Shown: positions 1 through 9,772 of the stretch, piece after piece
Position numbering within the stretch: position 1 is the stretch's first letter
How the letters are laid out: each line of letters starts with the position of its first letter
NCBI GenBank assembly: GCA_001657395.1
Contig: LYSY01000003.1
Coordinates: 62,001-126,000, forward strand
Source of the DNA: Rhodospirillales bacterium BBD 1991-14
GTDB taxonomy: Bacteria > Pseudomonadota > Alphaproteobacteria > Kiloniellales > Kiloniellaceae
DNA: 64,000 nucleotides
Direction: 5' to 3'
Program-made: the position numbers and the translations under genes
Notes under the pieces: generated by a model
The model's database searches: none
Seen by the model: the letters and a program-made list of their open reading frames with translations, nothing else
What the model was told of the DNA's origin: nothing

Positions 1-571
1 CAGCCAGCCGTAGGCGTTGGGGCCTTTCACCTGGATCGAGCTGGACTTGATGCCGGCTTCCTCGCCGGGGCTCTCTTCCAGCCAGTCGACCTTGTAGCCG
101 CGGGCCTCCGCCCAGCGGACATACATGCGCAGCAGCATCTGCGCCCAGTCCTGGGCCTCGGTGCCGCCGGCCCCGGCGTTGACCTCGAGGTAACAGTCGT
201 TGGCGTCGGCTTCGCCGGAAAGCAGGCTGGCCAGTTGCATCTTGGCGGCCCTTGCCTGCAGGGTCTCCAGCAGCGACCGGGCCTCGTCGACACTGGCCTC
301 GTCGCCCTCCGCCTCACCCAACTCGGCCAGCGTGAGGCCGTCGTCGAGATCGCTCTCGACGGCGTGGTAGTCCTTCAGCGACTGCTCCAGGTGGGTGCGC
401 TCGCGCATCACCTTTTGCGCCCGCTCGGGATCGTTCCAGAGATCGGGGTTTTCCGCCTCGGCGTTCAGCTCGTCGAGACGCAGGGTCGCCGATTCGACGT
501 CAAAGATGCCTCCTCAGCAGGGCCAAGGACTGGCGAATTTCCTCGGCCACCGCTTCAATCTCGGCGCGCAT
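1..571 (-). CDS. prfB: Peptide chain release factor 2, 5' part (gene continues past window start); expression needs +1 programmed frameshift
   Basis: Minus-strand translation reads MRAEIEAVAEEIRQSLALLRRHL then (+1) DVESATLRLDELNAEAENPDLWNDPERAQKVM...NDCYLEVNAGAGGTEAQDWAQMLLRMYVRWAEARGYKVDWLEESPGEEAGIKSSSIQVKGPNAYGW, typical of RF2. Confidence 0.95.
500..514 (-). promoter_or_regulatory. prfB: prfB programmed +1 frameshift site (AGGAGG CAT CTT TGA C)
   Basis: Minus strand 514->499 reads AGG AGG CAT CTT TGA C: internal SD-like AGGAGG, slippery CTT, in-frame TGA; RF2 homology continues in the +1 frame. Confidence 0.95.
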
Positions 572-658
572 AAACACTCCTTGCCAAACTTCTTAGCGGC
601 ACGCGGGCAGACGCCCGGCACCGCGCATCGGGGCGCAGTATTATCCGCTTCTTGTCAG

Positions 659-3088
659 CTAGTACAGCCCGCCGGTACCGCTGGCCGCGGTGCTTCCGGT
701 GCTGGGGTTGTAGCCGCCGTCGAGGACGACCTGACGGCCGGAAGGCTCCGTGCCCGGCTGAAAGGCTTCCAGGAAGACGCGGCGGTCGCCCGGGCGGGCG
801 AGCTGACCGGTCTCAGCGTTCATCCGCACCAGACGGATGCCCGGGGGAATGCGGAAGGGAATCGCCGGCTGATCGGCCAGTGCATCAGCCATGAAGGCCT
901 TGAACAACGGCGCGGCGACGTTGGAGCCCGTGTCCTTGGCGCCCAAGGTGCGCGGCTCGTCGAAGCCGACGAACACACCGACCGCCAGATCGGGGCTGAA
1001 GCCCACGAACCAGGTGTCGAAGTTATCGTTGGAGGTGCCCGTCTTGCCCGCAAGCGGGATACCCAGTTCGGCGATGCGCCGCCCGGTGCCGCGCTGGACC
1101 ACGCCCTGCAGCATGCCCACGACCTGATAGGCGCTGGCCGGGTTTGCGACCTGCTCGCGGTCGTCCGGCAACAGCGGCGTCGCCTGGCCCGACCACCTTT
1201 CCGCCACGCAGACGGCGCACTCGCGCAGATCATGGCGGTAGATCGTGCGCCCATGGCGGTCCTGAACCCGGTCGATCAGGGTCGGCGAGATGCGCCGGCC
1301 GCCGTTGACCAGCATGGCATAGGCGGTGGTCACCCTCATCAGCGAGGTCTCCCCGGCTCCAAGAGACATGGAGAGCATTGGGTCCATGTTGTCCATGATT
1401 CCGAAGCGCCGGGCGTAGTCGACGATTTTCTCCATGCCGACGGTCTGCGCGAGGCGCACCGTCATCAGGTTGCGCGACTTTTCAATTCCCACACGCATCG
1501 GCGTCGGGCCGTAGAACTTCCTCGTATAGTTGGCCGGCTTCCACTTGCCGAGCCCGGCGCCCTGGTCGAGGACGAAGGGTGCGTCGAGGATCAGCGTCGC
1601 CGGGGTGAAACCACTGTCCAGGCCGGCGAGATAGACGAAAGGCTTGAAGGCCGAGCCCGGCTGACGGCGGGCCTGGACCACGCGGTTGAATTCGCTGCGT
1701 GCGTAGGAGTAGCCGCCGGCCATCGCCAGCACCCGGCCGGTGTGCGGGTCGAGGGCGACGATGCCGCCGTTGACATCGGGGATCTGGCGCAGGGTGAAGG
1801 TGCCTTCTTCGTAGGGCTCACCGTCGGCGTTCTCGGCAACAGGCTCGACCAGCACCACGTCGCCGGCCTTCAGGACGTCGGACGGCTTCTTGGGGGCGAC
1901 CCCGAACCGCTGGTTCTCCTTCCAGGGGCGGGCCCACTTCAGCTCCGCCATCGGAATGGCCCCTGCCCCGCCGTCGGCCAGGACAACCGTTGCCTGATTG
2001 GCGTCGGTTGCCGTCACGGCGGCAATCTGCCAGCTCTCGTCGATACCGACCGGCCGCGGGACCTCGCCCTGCAGAGCGGCCGGAACGTCGGCTTCCGGTC
2101 CGACGTCGATCTGCGCCAGCGGACCGCGCCAGCCATGGCGGCGGTCGTAAGCCATCAGGCCCTCGCGCAGCGCGCGGTCTGCGATGGCCTGGAGGCGCGG
2201 ATCCAGCGTCGTGCGCACCGAGAGACCGCCCTTGTAGAGGTTGTCGTCTCCGTAGAGCCGGGCCAGTTCGCGGCGCACCTCTTCGGCGAAGTAGTCCGCC
2301 TGGACCGCCTGGGTTGCATCGCGCTTGCGCACCAGCAGAGGCTCGGCGCGGGCTGCCTCGGCTTCCGCAGCGTCGATGTTGCCGTCTTCGAGCATACGCC
2401 CGATCACCCAGTTGCGGCGTGCCACCGCGGCGTCGTAGCGGCGCACGGGATGATAGTTGTTGGGCGCTTTCGGCAGCGCTGCCAGATAGGCGGCCTCGGC
2501 GATGGTCAGTTCGTCCAGCGACTTGTTGAAATAGTTGAGCGCAGCGGCGGCCACCCCGTAAGAGCCCAGGCCGAGATAGATCTCGTTCAGATAAAGTTCC
2601 AGGATGGTGTCTTTGGTGAAGGCCTGCTCGATGCGAAAGGCAAGGATCGCTTCCTTGATCTTGCGCTCGTAGGACACCTCGTTGGTCAGCAGGAAGTTCT
2701 TGGCCACCTGCTGGGTGATGGTAGAGGCGCCGACCGGCCGGCGGCTGGTGCCGTAGTTGGCGATGTTCGTGACGATGGCGCGCACAACGGAAAGGAAGTC
2801 GACGCCCGGGTGACTGTAGAAGTTCTTGTCCTCGGCCGATAGAAACGAATTCCTAACGCGCAGCGGAATGGCCGACACCGGCACATAGACCCGCTTCTCC
2901 GTGGCGTACTCGGCAAGGAGGCGGCCGTCGCCGGCGTGGACACGGGTGACCGTCGGTGGCTCATAGTCGGCGAGCTGGCTGTATTCCGGCAGGCCGCGGC
3001 CATAGTGGTAGAAGGCATAAAGCACGCCGCCCGCGCCCACGAGGACGCAGATGATCGCCAGACTTAGAAGTGTTGCCAGTATTCTCAC
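659..3088 (-). CDS. mrcA: Penicillin-binding protein 1A (transglycosylase/transpeptidase)
   Basis: 809 aa; N-terminal TM, glycosyltransferase motifs (SAEDKNFYSHPGVD, GASTITQQVAKNFLL), transpeptidase SAFK-like (RQPGSAFKPFVY) and KTGTSND. GTG start. Confidence 0.95.
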   Translation of the reverse strand: MRILATLLSLAIICVLVGAGGVLYAFYHYGRGLPEYSQLADYEPPTVTRVHAGDGRLLAEYATEKRVYVPVSAIPLRVRNSFLSAEDKNFYSHPGVDFLSVVRAIVTNIANYGTSRRPVGASTITQQVAKNFLLTNEVSYERKIKEAILAFRIEQAFTKDTILELYLNEIYLGLGSYGVAAAALNYFNKSLDELTIAEAAYLAALPKAPNNYHPVRRYDAAVARRNWVIGRMLEDGNIDAAEAEAARAEPLLVRKRDATQAVQADYFAEEVRRELARLYGDDNLYKGGLSVRTTLDPRLQAIADRALREGLMAYDRRHGWRGPLAQIDVGPEADVPAALQGEVPRPVGIDESWQIAAVTATDANQATVVLADGGAGAIPMAELKWARPWKENQRFGVAPKKPSDVLKAGDVVLVEPVAENADGEPYEEGTFTLRQIPDVNGGIVALDPHTGRVLAMAGGYSYARSEFNRVVQARRQPGSAFKPFVYLAGLDSGFTPATLILDAPFVLDQGAGLGKWKPANYTRKFYGPTPMRVGIEKSRNLMTVRLAQTVGMEKIVDYARRFGIMDNMDPMLSMSLGAGETSLMRVTTAYAMLVNGGRRISPTLIDRVQDRHGRTIYRHDLRECAVCVAERWSGQATPLLPDDREQVANPASAYQVVGMLQGVVQRGTGRRIAELGIPLAGKTGTSNDNFDTWFVGFSPDLAVGVFVGFDEPRTLGAKDTGSNVAAPLFKAFMADALADQPAIPFRIPPGIRLVRMNAETGQLARPGDRRVFLEAFQPGTEPSGRQVVLDGGYNPSTGSTAASGTGGLY

Positions 3089-3314
3089 TGTCTTAACCGT
3101 ATTTGCGTCTTAACCGTCTCGGCACCCCGCCATCGCGCCCAAAGGCACCCACGGCCGGCGCTCTGCTGCATCGGCCCCGCCGCATACGGCCCGGCGATGC
3201 TAGCCGGGCAAGCGTTTATAGACCTTCAACGTCCGGCGGCCGGATCGTTCCGGCCCGTCCAACCCCTATAAAACCGTTCGCCAGGCCGCAGCCTAGGCGG
3301 GAAATGTGGCAAGG

Positions 3315-4586
3315 CTATGATCTGTTGGCGGCGCTCTGCCGCTGAAAATAACCGTCGATCGCTCTGATAATCGATCGGACTATCTTATCGCGATGGGCCC
3401 GGCTGCGCAAAAGCCGCTCTTCCTGGCGGTTGGACATATAGCCGATCTCGAAGAGAACCGACGGGATTGTCGGCGATTTGAGCACCGCAAAGCCCGCGAA
3501 ACGATGGGTGTTGCGCAGCAGCTTGGCCTCCTTGCCGACCTCGCCGACCAGGTCGTTGGCGAAGCGCTTCGACAGGTTCATGGTCTCCCGCTGGGCCAGG
3601 TCGATCAGAATTCCGCGGACGTCGCCGCTCTGGTCGCTCAGATCCACGCCCGCCAGCACGTCCGCGGCGTTTTCCGCCGCCGCGATGGCCGCCGCCTCCT
3701 TGTCCGAGGCGGTCTCCGACAGCGTGTAGACTGACGCGCCGCGGATCTTGCCGGAGCGGTGAATGTTGGCGTGCAGGGAGATGAAGAGGTCGCCATTGGC
3801 CTTCTGGGCCAGGGCGATGCGCTGGCGCAGCTTGAGAAACACGTCCCGGTCGCGGGTCATCACCGGGCGGTAGCGCCCGGTCGCCGCCAGGGCCGCGTTC
3901 AGCGCCCGGCCGTAGTCCAGCGCGATGTTCTTCTCATAGGCGCCGGAGACGCCGATGGCCCCGGGATCGACGCCGCCGTGGCCGGGATCGATCACCACGA
4001 TCGGGCGCGGATCGTCCCGCTCGGCGCCGCGCGGCTTCAGTTCGGGGCGCGGCAGCGGGTTGGTCAGGCCGGCCTGCAGCGGCTGGCGGGACGCCGCCGC
4101 CGTGGGCCCGCTGCCGGCAGCGGCGACGCCTGTGGCCGCGCGCCCGGCCGCGGCAAAATAGGCCGCGCGGCTGACCTGCATGATGTCGACCACCAGGCGA
4201 TGCGGCTTGCCGTCAGAGGGCGGTATGACGAAAACCTGTTTCAGGTGCGTGGGCCTGGCGACGTCGAGCACCACCCGGCTGGTGCCGGCGGCAAAGAGGC
4301 CGAACCGCAGCCCGGTGATGAGGCCCCGTGCCTTGGGCTGACGGCCCTCCGGCACGGTCCAGCGGACCTCCGGCAGGTCGACAACCACACGGAAGGGATC
4401 GGGCAGCGTAAAGACCCGGTAGGGAAGGTCTTCCGTGAGTTCGAGGACAAAGCGGGTGCGTTCCGGGGTTTCGCCGATCCGCGCGGCGACCACCTCCGGC
4501 TGGGCCGTGGCCGGAGTCGGGCCGGCGCCCAGCCCCGCAACAACCAACAGGCACAGAAAGACCAGCAGACGGGGCCGAATCTTCAA
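3315..4586 (-). CDS. N-acetylmuramoyl-L-alanine amidase with AMIN domain
   Basis: IVVIDPGHGGVDPGAIG, FISLHANIH and VLFEIGYMSN motifs of Amidase_3, preceded by an AMIN-like domain. The ORF track extends to 4838 through a 12-bp repeat; likely start is TTG at 4586 (LKIRPRLLVFLCLL signal). Confidence 0.9.
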   Translation of the reverse strand: MKIRPRLLVFLCLLVVAGLGAGPTPATAQPEVVAARIGETPERTRFVLELTEDLPYRVFTLPDPFRVVVDLPEVRWTVPEGRQPKARGLITGLRFGLFAAGTSRVVLDVARPTHLKQVFVIPPSDGKPHRLVVDIMQVSRAAYFAAAGRAATGVAAAGSGPTAAASRQPLQAGLTNPLPRPELKPRGAERDDPRPIVVIDPGHGGVDPGAIGVSGAYEKNIALDYGRALNAALAATGRYRPVMTRDRDVFLKLRQRIALAQKANGDLFISLHANIHRSGKIRGASVYTLSETASDKEAAAIAAAENAADVLAGVDLSDQSGDVRGILIDLAQRETMNLSKRFANDLVGEVGKEAKLLRNTHRFAGFAVLKSPTIPSVLFEIGYMSNRQEERLLRSRAHRDKIVRSIIRAIDGYFQRQSAANRS

Positions 4587-4702
4587 AACCCTTTCAACAT
4601 CTAGCAGTTGATGATGTTGGAGCCCCCAGATATATCCGAAGCAACTCCCATCCACCAGCGCAAAGCGCCCATTTGCCGTCACGGGCCGCCGGGCGAGGCG
4701 AA

Positions 4703-4774
4703 GGGCCAGACGCCGGGCCAAGCGCCGGGCCAAGCGCTGGGCCAAGCGCTGGGCCAAGCGCTGGGCCAAGCGCT
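4703..4774. repeat. 12-bp tandem repeat, 6 copies (GGGCCAAGCGCT/C)
   Basis: Six consecutive 12-mers; the first is degenerate (gggccagacgcc), the last four identical. Confidence 0.97.
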
Positions 4775-5369
4775 GGGCGGCTCCCGCGTTATCGCAACTC
4801 GCCGACTTGTCCACAAGGTGGAAGAGATTCGCATCCAATCAACCAAGGATTTTGCGATCCGGCCCCGGGCCTCGCGGCCAAATCGGCGCTGGTGTGCCCT
4901 GCCGCGGCCTGATATTATTACGATAGTGGTTCTTTATTGCTTTCCTTGTCTTTCATAAGAAAGCGGAAAGGCGGCGGTGACCGATAGGGTGGCCGCGCCG
5001 GCAGAAGAGAATCGCAAACGAGAGCTTCGCGCTTGCCACCGTTTCTTGATCGGCCTTCGGGACCGCCCCTGCTTGGCATGGCCCATGGGCTGGCAAAGAA
5101 CGAAAGCGAACGCGAGGTTTCCCCGGTTTCACGGCCTGGCCTCATCTGAAGAATGACGACGCCGGTGCCATCGAGGCGGTGACCGCAGCCCTGCTTGCGC
5201 AAGGCTTGTGCCCGTTGCGGCCTCGAAAATGAAAGAACGCTCGTTCGTATGATGGTCCCGACTGCAGACATGTCGACCAAACGAGTTCCCAAGACTATCG
5301 CGCCGCGGCAGGTGGGCAGGTATGGCTCCCCGAGACGATCCGCGCTGCGCGTTGCGGAGTTGTTCCTTG

Positions 5370-8300
5370 ATGGCAAAACGTATTCTTATCGATTCCAGCC
5401 ACCCGGAAGAAACCCGGGTGGTTGTTCTCTCTGGCAACCGTGTTGAAGATTTCGATTTCGAGACATCGTCAAGAAAGCAACTGAAAGGCAATATCTATCT
5501 CGCAAAGATTACCCGAGTAGAACCCTCCCTTCAGGCAGCTTTCGTCGACTATGGCGGCAACCGCCACGGTTTCTTGCCCTTCAGCGAAATCCACCCGGAT
5601 TACTACCGTATCCCGATCGCCGACCGCGAGGCCTTGCTCGCGGAAGAGGCCGCCCTGCGCAGCGACCCGGCCGACGAGGCCCCCGATGACGTTGAGGCCG
5701 ATGTTGAGGTCGAGGCCGAAGCCGAGACCGCCGCTCACGACAATGCCGGCGCGGACGATTCGGTCGAGGCCGCCGAAGCGTCGGCGGACGGCGCGCCAGG
5801 GTACGACGAGGAGCACGACGACACGTCGGGCGAAAGCGAACATCCAGGCGCAGAAGAGGTTTCAGGCACAGAAGCGGCCGATGACACCGGCAACGCTGAG
5901 GCCGCAGCCGAAGAAGACGACGACGCAGTCGGCAACCTGCCGCTGGCCGCGGGCACCGCAGAGGACGCCGTGCTCCGCAGTGCCGAGGTCGTGGCCGGCA
6001 AAGCGGAAGACGGTGCCGAAGGCGGTGAAGCGGAAGACCTGCATGCCGGTGAGGGCGGCGACGAAGACGGCGGCCAGGCCGCCGAGAACGGCGAGGCCGA
6101 GGCAGCCGCTGAAGCCGCACCGGAAGAAGTCGAAGCCGAGCAGAGTGTCGATACCGTCGGCGGCGACGAGGCCGAGGAGGCCGCCCTGCGGCGCGCCAAA
6201 CTGCTGCGCCGCTACAAGATCCAGGAAGTCATCAAGCGCCGCCAGGTCATCCTGGTGCAGGTGACCAAGGAGGAACGCGGCAACAAGGGCGCGGCCCTCA
6301 CCACCTACCTGTCCCTGCCCGGCCGCTATTGTGTGCTGATGCCCAATACCAACAAGGGCGGCGGCATCAGCCGCAAGATCAGCAACACCAGCGACCGCCG
6401 CCGCCTGAAGCAGATCCTCAGCGACCTGGAGATTCCGGAAGGGATCGCGGTGATCGTGCGCACGGCCGGCAGCCAGCGCACGAAGGTGGAAATCCGCCGC
6501 GACTACGAATACCTGCTGCGGCTCTGGGACAGCATTCGCGAGAACACCCTGCAATCCACGGCGCCGGCGCTGATCTACGAGGAAGCCAATCTGATCAAGC
6601 GCACCATTCGCGACCTCTACAGCCGCGACATGGAAGATGTGCTGGTGGACGGCGACGAGGGCTACAAGGCCGCCAAGGACTTCATGAAGTCACTGACGCC
6701 CAGCCACGCCCGAAAGGTGCAGCAGTACAAAGATCGTGAAGTTCCGCTGTTTCAGCGCTACCGCGTCGAGAGCCAGTTGGATGCGATGCACTCCAACACC
6801 GTGCAGCTGCGCTCGGGCGGGTACCTTGTTCTGAACCAGACCGAGGCGCTGGTCGCGATCGACGTCAACTCCGGCCGCGCGACCCGCGAGCGCCATATCG
6901 AGGAGACGGCGCTGAAGACCAATCTGGAGGCCGCCGAGGAAATCGGCCGCCAGCTGCGCCTGCGCGACCTTGCCGGTCTGATCGTGATCGACTTCATCGA
7001 CATGGAGGAATCGCGGCGCAACCGCGAGGTCGAACGGCGCCTGAAAGAGTCGCTGCGCAGCGACCGGGCGCGCATCCAGCTCGGGCGCATTTCGCCCTTC
7101 GGCCTGCTCGAGATGTCGCGCCAGCGCCTGCGCCCGAGCCTCTTCGAGAGCTCGACCGAGATCTGCCCGCATTGCGGCGGCGACGGGCGGGTGCGAACCG
7201 TCGAATCCCTGGCGCTGCAGGTCTTGCGCCGCCTCGAGGAAGAGGGACTGAGGGAGAACGACGCGACCATCGTGGTCACCCTCCCCAGCAAGGTTGCGCT
7301 CTACATCTTCAATCATAAGCGCAGCCACTTGATGGCCATCGAGCAGCGCCACGACTTCCGCATCACCTTGGAGACCGACGATCATCTGGCCAACGATGCC
7401 TTCGTGATCGAACGCGACGGTGTGGTGGCGGAGCGCCGGCGCTCTGCGCCCGAAGACTCCCGTGGCGCTGAAAGTGAAGACGGCGAGCGCAAGCGCGGCC
7501 GGCGTCGCAGCCGGCGCCGCCGCAAGGACGAGGACCAGGTCTCCGCCGCTCCGGAGAGAGAGTCCGAAGATCTCTCCGAGGCCGAAGGCACGGGCGACGA
7601 GGACGCCGCCGAAGACCGCGACGCAGCGGCCGGCGAGCAGGACGGCGAGCGTCAGCGCAAGCGCAAGCGGCGCGGCAAGCGCGGCGGCCGTCGGCGCTCG
7701 CGTCAGCGCAGCGAAGACCAGGCAGCCCAGAGCGCCGAAGCCGACGGCGGAGAGGCGGCAGCGACTGAGGTTGAAGAAGCGGCCGCCCCTGTGGAGGCAG
7801 AGACCGCCCAGACAGAACCTGCGGAAAGCGGCCTGGCCGAGGCTGCCGTCGAGGAAACCCCTGGCGAAGGGACGGCCGCGGAAGAAGCTGCGGCTGAATC
7901 GGGCGACACAGCAGCCGCCGGCGAGTCGATCGGGGATGAGGCCGCAGAGCCTGCGGAAGCGAAACCGAAACGCCGGCGCGCAACGCGCCAGCGCCGCGGC
8001 ACCAAGAAGAGCGCCGCCAAGAGCGAAGACAGCTCCGCCGAGGAAGCCGCGGAGTCGGAGGCCGCCGAGGAAGAGGCCAAGCCGAAGCGCACCACACGCC
8101 GCCGCAGCACCACCCGCCCGCGCACCCAAACGCGTGGTCGTGGCCGGAAGTCCGCAAAGGCCGCCGACGAAGCGCAGGAGGACGCCCCGGGGAACGCCCA
8201 GGAAACCGGGGACGAAGCCGCCCAGGCTGCGCCCAAGGAAACGGCCGAGGCCGGTGAGGTCGCCACTGCCGAACCGGCGGGCGTCACCAACGGCCGGTCG

Positions 8301-8504
8301 GCGGAGCACGCTGCGCCGCCCAGCGAACCCGTGGCGGCTGCCAGCGCCCATCAGATCCTGGCTGACGATCCGAAAGTCGTGATCGAGCCCGCAACCCCAA
8401 GCGCAGCCGATGATGCGGCCAGCGATACGGTCGAACCGCCGCAAAGCGATGAGGCCCAAACCGATGCGCCCAAGCGCCGCGGTTGGTGGAACCGATTCAT
8501 CTGA
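5370..8504 (+). CDS. rne: Ribonuclease E
   Basis: MAKRILIDSSHPEETRVVVLSGNRVEDFDFE..., RNase E/G core, Zn-link CPHCGGDG, acidic insert in the N-terminal S1 region, Arg/Glu-rich tail ending RRGWWNRFI. Confidence 0.97.
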   Translation: MAKRILIDSSHPEETRVVVLSGNRVEDFDFETSSRKQLKGNIYLAKITRVEPSLQAAFVDYGGNRHGFLPFSEIHPDYYRIPIADREALLAEEAALRSDPADEAPDDVEADVEVEAEAETAAHDNAGADDSVEAAEASADGAPGYDEEHDDTSGESEHPGAEEVSGTEAADDTGNAEAAAEEDDDAVGNLPLAAGTAEDAVLRSAEVVAGKAEDGAEGGEAEDLHAGEGGDEDGGQAAENGEAEAAAEAAPEEVEAEQSVDTVGGDEAEEAALRRAKLLRRYKIQEVIKRRQVILVQVTKEERGNKGAALTTYLSLPGRYCVLMPNTNKGGGISRKISNTSDRRRLKQILSDLEIPEGIAVIVRTAGSQRTKVEIRRDYEYLLRLWDSIRENTLQSTAPALIYEEANLIKRTIRDLYSRDMEDVLVDGDEGYKAAKDFMKSLTPSHARKVQQYKDREVPLFQRYRVESQLDAMHSNTVQLRSGGYLVLNQTEALVAIDVNSGRATRERHIEETALKTNLEAAEEIGRQLRLRDLAGLIVIDFIDMEESRRNREVERRLKESLRSDRARIQLGRISPFGLLEMSRQRLRPSLFESSTEICPHCGGDGRVRTVESLALQVLRRLEEEGLRENDATIVVTLPSKVALYIFNHKRSHLMAIEQRHDFRITLETDDHLANDAFVIERDGVVAERRRSAPEDSRGAESEDGERKRGRRRSRRRRKDEDQVSAAPERESEDLSEAEGTGDEDAAEDRDAAAGEQDGERQRKRKRRGKRGGRRRSRQRSEDQAAQSAEADGGEAAATEVEEAAAPVEAETAQTEPAESGLAEAAVEETPGEGTAAEEAAAESGDTAAAGESIGDEAAEPAEAKPKRRRATRQRRGTKKSAAKSEDSSAEEAAESEAAEEEAKPKRTTRRRSTTRPRTQTRGRGRKSAKAADEAQEDAPGNAQETGDEAAQAAPKETAEAGEVATAEPAGVTNGRSAEHAAPPSEPVAAASAHQILADDPKVVIEPATPSAADDAASDTVEPPQSDEAQTDAPKRRGWWNRFI

Positions 8505-8525
8505 GGTCTGTGCTTCAGAATGCTC

Positions 8526-8557
8526 AAAGGGGCCCGCTGCCAGCAGCGGGCCCCTTT
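8526..8557. terminator. Bidirectional intrinsic terminator-like hairpin between rne(+) and aminotransferase(-)
   Basis: AAAGGGGCCCGCTG-CCAG-CAGCGGGCCCCTTT, 14-bp perfect stem, convergent genes. Confidence 0.9.
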
Positions 8558-8561
8558 CCGT

Positions 8562-9722
8562 TCAACTGCCGCAGCCGGGCAGCCAGGCCTGGAGCCGGCG
8601 GGCCGCCTCGCCCATATCCGCCTCCCGTCCGGCAAAGGAAAACCGTACGAAGTGGTGCCCGCGGTCGGGGTCGAAGTCGACACCCGGCGTCGCCGCGATA
8701 CCGATCTCGGCCAGCATGCGCCGGCATAACGCCTCGCTGTCGTTGGTAACCGCGGCAACATCCGCATAGATGTAGAAGGCACCGTCGGCCGGCGCCAGCC
8801 TGTCCAGGCCGGCCTTCGGCAACTCGTCCAGAAGCAGAGCCCTGTTGCGGGCGTAGGCGGCGACATAGCCGTCCAGCTGTTCGCCGCAGTCGAAGGCCGC
8901 CTCGCCGGCGATCTGGGACAGGCAGGGCGGCGAAATAAAGAGGTTCTGGGCGAGACATTCGACCGGGCGCAGCAGATCCTCCGGCAGCACCATCCAGCCC
9001 AGCCGCCATCCGGTCATCGAAAAGTACTTTGAGAAGCTGTTGATGACGACGGCATCCGCACTCAACGAGAGCGCCGTGACGCCGGGCTGGTCAAAGCAGA
9101 TGCCGTGGTAGATCTCGTCCGAGATCAGCCGGATGCCGGCAGCGGCGCAGTAGTCGACCAAGGCGCGCAGTTCGTCCGGGCCGACCATGGTGCCGGCCGG
9201 GTTGGAGGGCGAGGCGACGATCAGCCCATCGGGCGGCGCCGGGAGCCGGTCGAGCAGCTCCGGCGTCGGCTGGAAGCGATGCTCAGCCTCCGCCGGCAGC
9301 AGCACCGGCTCCACGCCGAGCGCCGAGAGGATGTTGCGGTAGGCGGGATAGCCGGGCGCCGCCAGGGCTACCCGGTCGCCCGGATTGAACGCGGACAGAA
9401 AAGACAGCAGAAACCCGGCCGAGGAGCCCGTGGTGACCATGACCCTGCGCGGGTCGACCTCGCAGCCGTACCACTCTGCATAGTGGCGGGCGATGCGGGC
9501 CCTGAGCCCGGGCAGACCCATGGCATCCGTGTATCCGATGAGGTGGTCGTCCAGAGCGCGCCGGGCAGCGGCCAACACGCCGTCGGGCGCCGATGTGCCG
9601 GGCTGACCGACCTCCAGGTGCAGGACGTCGCCGCCTGCAGCCTCCCGTTCGTTGGCCGCCCGCATCACGTCCATGACGATGAACGGCGGCACCGTGCCGC
9701 GTGCAGCAACTTTCAGAGCCAT
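8562..9722 (-). CDS. PLP-dependent aminotransferase class I/II
   Basis: 386 aa; SPSNPAGTMV, ISDEIYHGI, SFSKYFSMTGWRLGW (PLP lysine) motifs. Confidence 0.93.
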   Translation of the reverse strand: MALKVAARGTVPPFIVMDVMRAANEREAAGGDVLHLEVGQPGTSAPDGVLAAARRALDDHLIGYTDAMGLPGLRARIARHYAEWYGCEVDPRRVMVTTGSSAGFLLSFLSAFNPGDRVALAAPGYPAYRNILSALGVEPVLLPAEAEHRFQPTPELLDRLPAPPDGLIVASPSNPAGTMVGPDELRALVDYCAAAGIRLISDEIYHGICFDQPGVTALSLSADAVVINSFSKYFSMTGWRLGWMVLPEDLLRPVECLAQNLFISPPCLSQIAGEAAFDCGEQLDGYVAAYARNRALLLDELPKAGLDRLAPADGAFYIYADVAAVTNDSEALCRRMLAEIGIAATPGVDFDPDRGHHFVRFSFAGREADMGEAARRLQAWLPGCGS

Positions 9723-9772
9723 GGTGCTACGCCTGCCCCCGCATCACGCGCCCGAAGGACAGGCCCCAGGGT

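Noticed and set aside
395-2842. 815-aa plus-strand ORF
   Set aside because: Antisense to mrcA, whose protein motifs are unambiguous; a high-GC antisense open frame.
3090-3117. CtrA site at the mrcA promoter
   Set aside because: TTAA motifs are 13 nt apart, not the required 7.
4703-4774. CRISPR-like array
   Set aside because: 12-bp units with no spacers; simple tandem repeat, no cas genes nearby.
4918-5376. 152-aa minus-strand ORF before rne
   Set aside because: No domain-like sequence and overlaps the expected rne leader; not supported as coding.
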